NCBI GenBank assembly: GCA_947464665.1
Contig: CANHXV010000001.1
Span: 1 to 53,491, forward strand
DNA: 53,491 nt
Direction of reading: 5' to 3'
Origin: Comamonadaceae bacterium
GTDB taxonomy: Bacteria; Pseudomonadota; Gammaproteobacteria; Burkholderiales; Burkholderiaceae_C
Shown here: in pieces, positions 50,680 through 53,491 of the stretch
Layout of the letters: each line of letters starts with the position of its first letter
Numbering within the stretch: the first letter of the stretch is position 1
Notes under the pieces: model-generated
Seen by the model: the letters and a program-made list of their open reading frames with translations, nothing else
Told to the model about the DNA's origin: nothing
Database searches by the model: none
Program-made: the position numbers and the translations under genes

Positions 50680-50768
50680 CGGATTGTTTTTGATCTTCAG
50701 ATTATGGATTCAGGTCTTTTTACATTCTTAAGATACAAATAATGCGGTAAAAAAACGAGCTAATTCAC

Positions 50769-51818
50769 ATGTTTTCTCTCCAACCATTTTTATGGCGGTC
50801 CTTTGGAGTGCTCGCCATACTATTTTTTTTAGCGGCTTGTGGCGGTTCAGGTGCGGGGCCTAATGCCCTCACAGGCTCTGGTAATCAGACACCACCTGCT
50901 GCCGGTGCAGTTGTTTTAAAGCCGCCTGTTTTGTCTTTCACTGACACGGGCCTGAACGTGACCGACGGTGTCACACGCAATGGGATGTGGGCCGTCGAAA
51001 GCGTGGGAATTGATTGGGAATTCTCCCTGGACCAAGGCGCCAGTTGGACGCGCGGTTCAGGGGCCTCGTTTGAAGTCAAAGGCGACGGCGCCAAAATGAT
51101 TTGGGTGCGTGCACGGGACGACGCGGGCAACACCTCCGAGATCGTGTATGTCAACTGCGTTTTGGACACTACGGCACCTGCAGCTGTGGGCATCGCCGTT
51201 CAATCCGAGGGCGTGACCAACACATTGAAACTGTCGGGCATTGAACCGGGTGCTCGCTGGGAATACTCACTTGACGAGCAACGCTCATGGGCTGCAGGTA
51301 AAGGTGCCGCGCTTGGTATGTTGGGCAACAACTTGAGCAGGGTTTGGTTGCGCCAAGTTGATTTGGCCGGCAACGTTTCTGTTGCCCAAGGTTTTGACTT
51401 GCAAAATCCAAGCATGATGGTGCATGAAGCTGCAGGTGACCCTTTGCAGCCCAGCTTCTTGACAGCTGGATTGGAAACGTATGTGATCCATGGCGTTGTG
51501 GTGCGCGGTGATGCCGACTACGTGCGCTGGGATATTCCAAAAGGGCAACAGTTGGTGTCGCTCAAGTTGGTGCAGTACGTGTCGGAGGACGGCATTGCCT
51601 TTTATGCTTTGCAGCCAAACCGGGTATTTGATGCGGGGTTCGATGTCTCTCGCATGCTGGTGTATGGCCACATGGGGCCAACTGATTTGGCGCGTAATGT
51701 GTTAGCTGATGTACCCAAATCAAAACTCGGCGAGGGTGCCATGACGCTCTGGTTTCAGCAAACTGGATCACTGCCTACAAACTACGCCATCGAGCTTATT
51801 TTGACGGCCGCTGAATAA
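50769..51818 (+). CDS. Putative lipoprotein with two Ig-like repeats
   Basis: 349-residue exported protein with a lipoprotein signal (hydrophobic AILFFL then LAAC, Cys near residue 24). After a Pro/Ala-rich linker come two related domains: WEFSLDQGASW...RDDAGNTS and WEYSLDEQRSW...VDLAGNVS, the pattern of bacterial Ig-like repeats with a D-x-AGN calcium or turn motif. The C-terminal 130 residues (VRGDADYVRWDIPKGQQL onward) have no recognised family but look like a beta-sandwich adhesion or protease C-terminal domain. It follows phoX behind a terminator. Function unknown; surface exposure likely. Confidence 0.75.
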   Translation: MFSLQPFLWRSFGVLAILFFLAACGGSGAGPNALTGSGNQTPPAAGAVVLKPPVLSFTDTGLNVTDGVTRNGMWAVESVGIDWEFSLDQGASWTRGSGASFEVKGDGAKMIWVRARDDAGNTSEIVYVNCVLDTTAPAAVGIAVQSEGVTNTLKLSGIEPGARWEYSLDEQRSWAAGKGAALGMLGNNLSRVWLRQVDLAGNVSVAQGFDLQNPSMMVHEAAGDPLQPSFLTAGLETYVIHGVVVRGDADYVRWDIPKGQQLVSLKLVQYVSEDGIAFYALQPNRVFDAGFDVSRMLVYGHMGPTDLARNVLADVPKSKLGEGAMTLWFQQTGSLPTNYAIELILTAAE

Positions 51819-51890
51819 GTCCCAGTTTGGCATTTTGTTGGCCCTCGTCACAAGTCCTTGTCAATCGTGCCTTGAGGTGAATCGCCAAGC

Positions 51891-52673
51891 TTAGCGAAGG
51901 CGCCACTTCAAGCCCACTTGTAGTCTGTTGTTTCGTGGTTCATAGTCGCCCCTGGCAAGTCCGGGAGCAACAGTCACCCAACTGACATCCGAGTTGTCCA
52001 CCCATGTCCAGCGTGCATAAGGTTCCACCTCCCCTGTGGATGTATTGACTTTCTGACTGATTTGAAGGTAAACGCCCTTGCGCTGTTGGTTCGTGACATC
52101 TTGAAAATTGGGGTTGACTTGTGACAAGCGGGAAACATGCTCTCCCCACAAAAGCCAACCTGCATCCACCGCCCAAGGCTGAGCGCTGGCCGAGTGCCAA
52201 CGCACAGGTAACCACACTTGGGTAGACAGTCGGTCATAGCCCCCAAAACCCAAACTGGTCGTGCCTCGAAAAAAATTGGCATGGTTGTGCAAAGCCAGAC
52301 CGAATTGCCACTGGGGTTGGGCTGTTGACGCTCGGAGAGCTAGCCAGTGGGTGTCGACGTTCAGCACAGAGTTCAAACGTCCCGACTGCACGCTGCTGTA
52401 GTTTTGTAAGCCCAGATGCGCATTCGCTTCAAAGGTGAACGGTCCCAATTTTTGGCTTTGCCAATGCACGCCGAGTTCGGGGCCTTTCAAGTTCATTTGC
52501 GATTCGCTGTAATCCTGCCAACCTGCGCTTAGCTGCCAAGCACCCAAAGCTTGCACAGACTGCGCTTGGACCGGAAGGATGGCCCCGATAAAGACCCAAG
52601 CTGTGCATAGGCTCAAGAGCTGAGACTGATGGAGGAGACTCAAACACCGAATGTTGTGAAAAATCCAAAACAT
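51891..52673 (-). CDS. Putative outer-membrane beta-barrel protein
   Basis: 260-residue protein with an N-terminal signal (hydrophobic LSLCTAWVFIGAILPVQAQ, cleavage near 38) and alternating hydrophobic/aromatic strands typical of small barrels (AWQLSAGWQDY, LGVHWQS, FTFEANAHLG, RLQVGLKWRLR at the end). No conserved domain was recognised. It converges on the lipoprotein gene. Role unknown; perhaps a porin-like or surface structural protein. Confidence 0.65.
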   Translation of the reverse strand: MFWIFHNIRCLSLLHQSQLLSLCTAWVFIGAILPVQAQSVQALGAWQLSAGWQDYSESQMNLKGPELGVHWQSQKLGPFTFEANAHLGLQNYSSVQSGRLNSVLNVDTHWLALRASTAQPQWQFGLALHNHANFFRGTTSLGFGGYDRLSTQVWLPVRWHSASAQPWAVDAGWLLWGEHVSRLSQVNPNFQDVTNQQRKGVYLQISQKVNTSTGEVEPYARWTWVDNSDVSWVTVAPGLARGDYEPRNNRLQVGLKWRLR

Positions 52674-52889
52674 GTCAAACCTTTAAACACCATTGGACCC
52701 ATTGTGGCGTTTGCCTTTGACGGTTTCAAGACAAGGGAAATAAAGCCTGGGCATTGTCTTTGATCCATTTAATCTAAAGATGAAACAGCTGTTTGAAGTC
52801 CTCCCACACTATGCTTCCATAGATGGTTTAGGATTACAGAACTTTACTTCGCTTCACAAAAAGTAAGAAACAAACTTTTAAGGAAAAAA

Positions 52890-53282
52890 ATGTTCAGTCA
52901 TGTCATGGTCGGTACCAACGATCTAGAAGCATCTAGAAAGTTTTATGACGCTGTTTTGAATACATTGGGAATTCCACCCGGCGTGTTCAACAACGGCACT
53001 CGTTATTTCTACCGCACTTCAAAAGGTTCTTTTTCCATCACCCAACCCATCGATGGGCAGCCTGCAACGCCTGCCAATGGTGGAACGATTGGATTTCTAG
53101 CAGAGTCAGCTGAGCAAGTTCTTGCGTTTCATGCCGCTGGCATTGCCAATGGTGGAACGACATGCGAAGACCCACCAGGACCCAGAGAAGGTCCATTTGG
53201 TTCTTTGAATCTTGCCTACCTTCGCGATCCGGCAGGTAATAAGATTTGCGCTTTGCACCGACCCCCTAAGCCACCTCAATAA
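52890..53282 (+). CDS. VOC-family (glyoxalase/bleomycin-resistance fold) protein
   Basis: 130-residue vicinal-oxygen-chelate protein. It shows the standard start FSHVMVGTNDLEASRKFYDAVLNTLG-like segment (read at 2-27), a His near residue 4 and the end YLRDPAGNKICALHRP. Such single-domain proteins are isomerases, epimerases, dioxygenases or thiol-resistance enzymes; the exact role is not predictable. AAGGA precedes the ATG. Monocistronic: a strong terminator follows 22 bp after the stop. Confidence 0.9.
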   Translation: MFSHVMVGTNDLEASRKFYDAVLNTLGIPPGVFNNGTRYFYRTSKGSFSITQPIDGQPATPANGGTIGFLAESAEQVLAFHAAGIANGGTTCEDPPGPREGPFGSLNLAYLRDPAGNKICALHRPPKPPQ

Positions 53283-53303
53283 AAGGGCAGGCCTTACGTT
53301 TTT

Positions 53304-53333
53304 AAAGCTACTCATCCGAGTAGCTTTTTTTTT
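53304..53333 (+). terminator. Intrinsic terminator after the VOC gene
   Basis: Perfect 10-bp stem AAAGCTACTC / GAGTAGCTTT with an ATCC tetraloop and a run of nine T. Textbook Rho-independent structure. The rest of the window (53334-53491) shows nothing recognisable. Confidence 0.9.
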
Positions 53334-53491
53334 GCTTTTTTAAATTGTATAAATGATTGAGATTTGCCCCTTCACTTTCGTTCACAAGCGCGGTGGCAGT
53401 TTTCTAGCAACTAAGCGCAAGCGCCAAGTGCATGTCAATCTTCAAAGAATTTGACAAAGTCTTATCAGTGTTTTCCCTTGAATTTTGAATG

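Overview
The window looks like a chromosomal accessory region of a betaproteobacterium, probably a Burkholderiales member of the Comamonadaceae type with moderate GC. This is an inference from a Bug/TctC receptor, several Liv- and TRAP-type transporters, CaiB CoA-transferases, many LysR/IclR/Lrp regulators and a homodimeric AceE. No rRNA, tRNA, CRISPR array, transposase, integrase or phage gene was recognised. Almost everything is catabolic, and the region reads as a chain of separate modules, each with its own transporter or regulator.

Region 1 (1-13274) is an acyl-CoA catabolic region. A leftward pair (SDR dehydrogenase and a citryl-CoA-lyase-like protein) diverges from a LysR gene. Next come a leftward aldehyde dehydrogenase and Bug receptor, then a rightward Zn alcohol dehydrogenase. 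An IclR gene diverges, across a perfect 20-bp palindrome, from a tightly coupled operon: crotonase, two-subunit B12-dependent acyl-CoA mutase, CaiB CoA-transferase and a MeaB-type GTPase chaperone. A TauD-like dioxygenase is followed by a carboxymuconolactone-decarboxylase-family pseudogene with two in-frame stops. Together the genes can be read as alcohol to aldehyde to acid to acyl-CoA, then carbon-skeleton rearrangement, then decarboxylation or hydration, dehydrogenation and C-C cleavage. The substrate is unknown. Several active-site residues are non-standard.

Region 2 (13501-17833) holds panC, a shikimate-dehydrogenase-like gene, and a possibly transferred aldolase plus FGGY-kinase pair. 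In front of the pair is what looks like the last 30 or so codons of a lost TRAP permease.

Region 3 (17966-21069) is a four-gene unit (DUF2796, LolD-type ATPase, FtsX-type permease, DUF3299) that resembles the zinc-uptake Zrg system.

Region 4 (21367-39961) is the most unusual part. About 18 kb of co-oriented genes encode an alpha/beta hydrolase, isochorismatase-like amidase, HpaI-like aldolase, OsmC protein, two PuuE/cyclic-imide-hydrolase-like deacetylase-fold proteins flanking a fumarylacetoacetase-family enzyme, a complete Liv ABC importer, two amidase-signature amidases, a 3-hydroxyisobutyrate-dehydrogenase-like enzyme, a two-subunit molybdenum hydroxylase without a FAD subunit, and an ACMSD-like amidohydrolase. 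A convergent XRE-cupin regulator closes it. This gene set suggests uptake, hydroxylation, ring opening and stepwise deamidation of a nitrogen heterocycle, cyclic imide or cyclic amide. No pathway with this exact gene set is recognised here.

Region 5 (40146-44520) is a leftward TRAP transporter plus enolase-superfamily gene, with an intrinsic terminator between transporter and enzyme genes and an unannotated 45-codon ORF in front of dctQ. Region 6 (44678-47848) is a divergent Lrp/AsnC regulator and stand-alone AceE-type dehydrogenase. Region 7 (48141-53333) holds a PhoX phosphatase behind a Pho-box-like site, a lipoprotein, a putative outer-membrane barrel protein and a VOC protein with a strong terminator.
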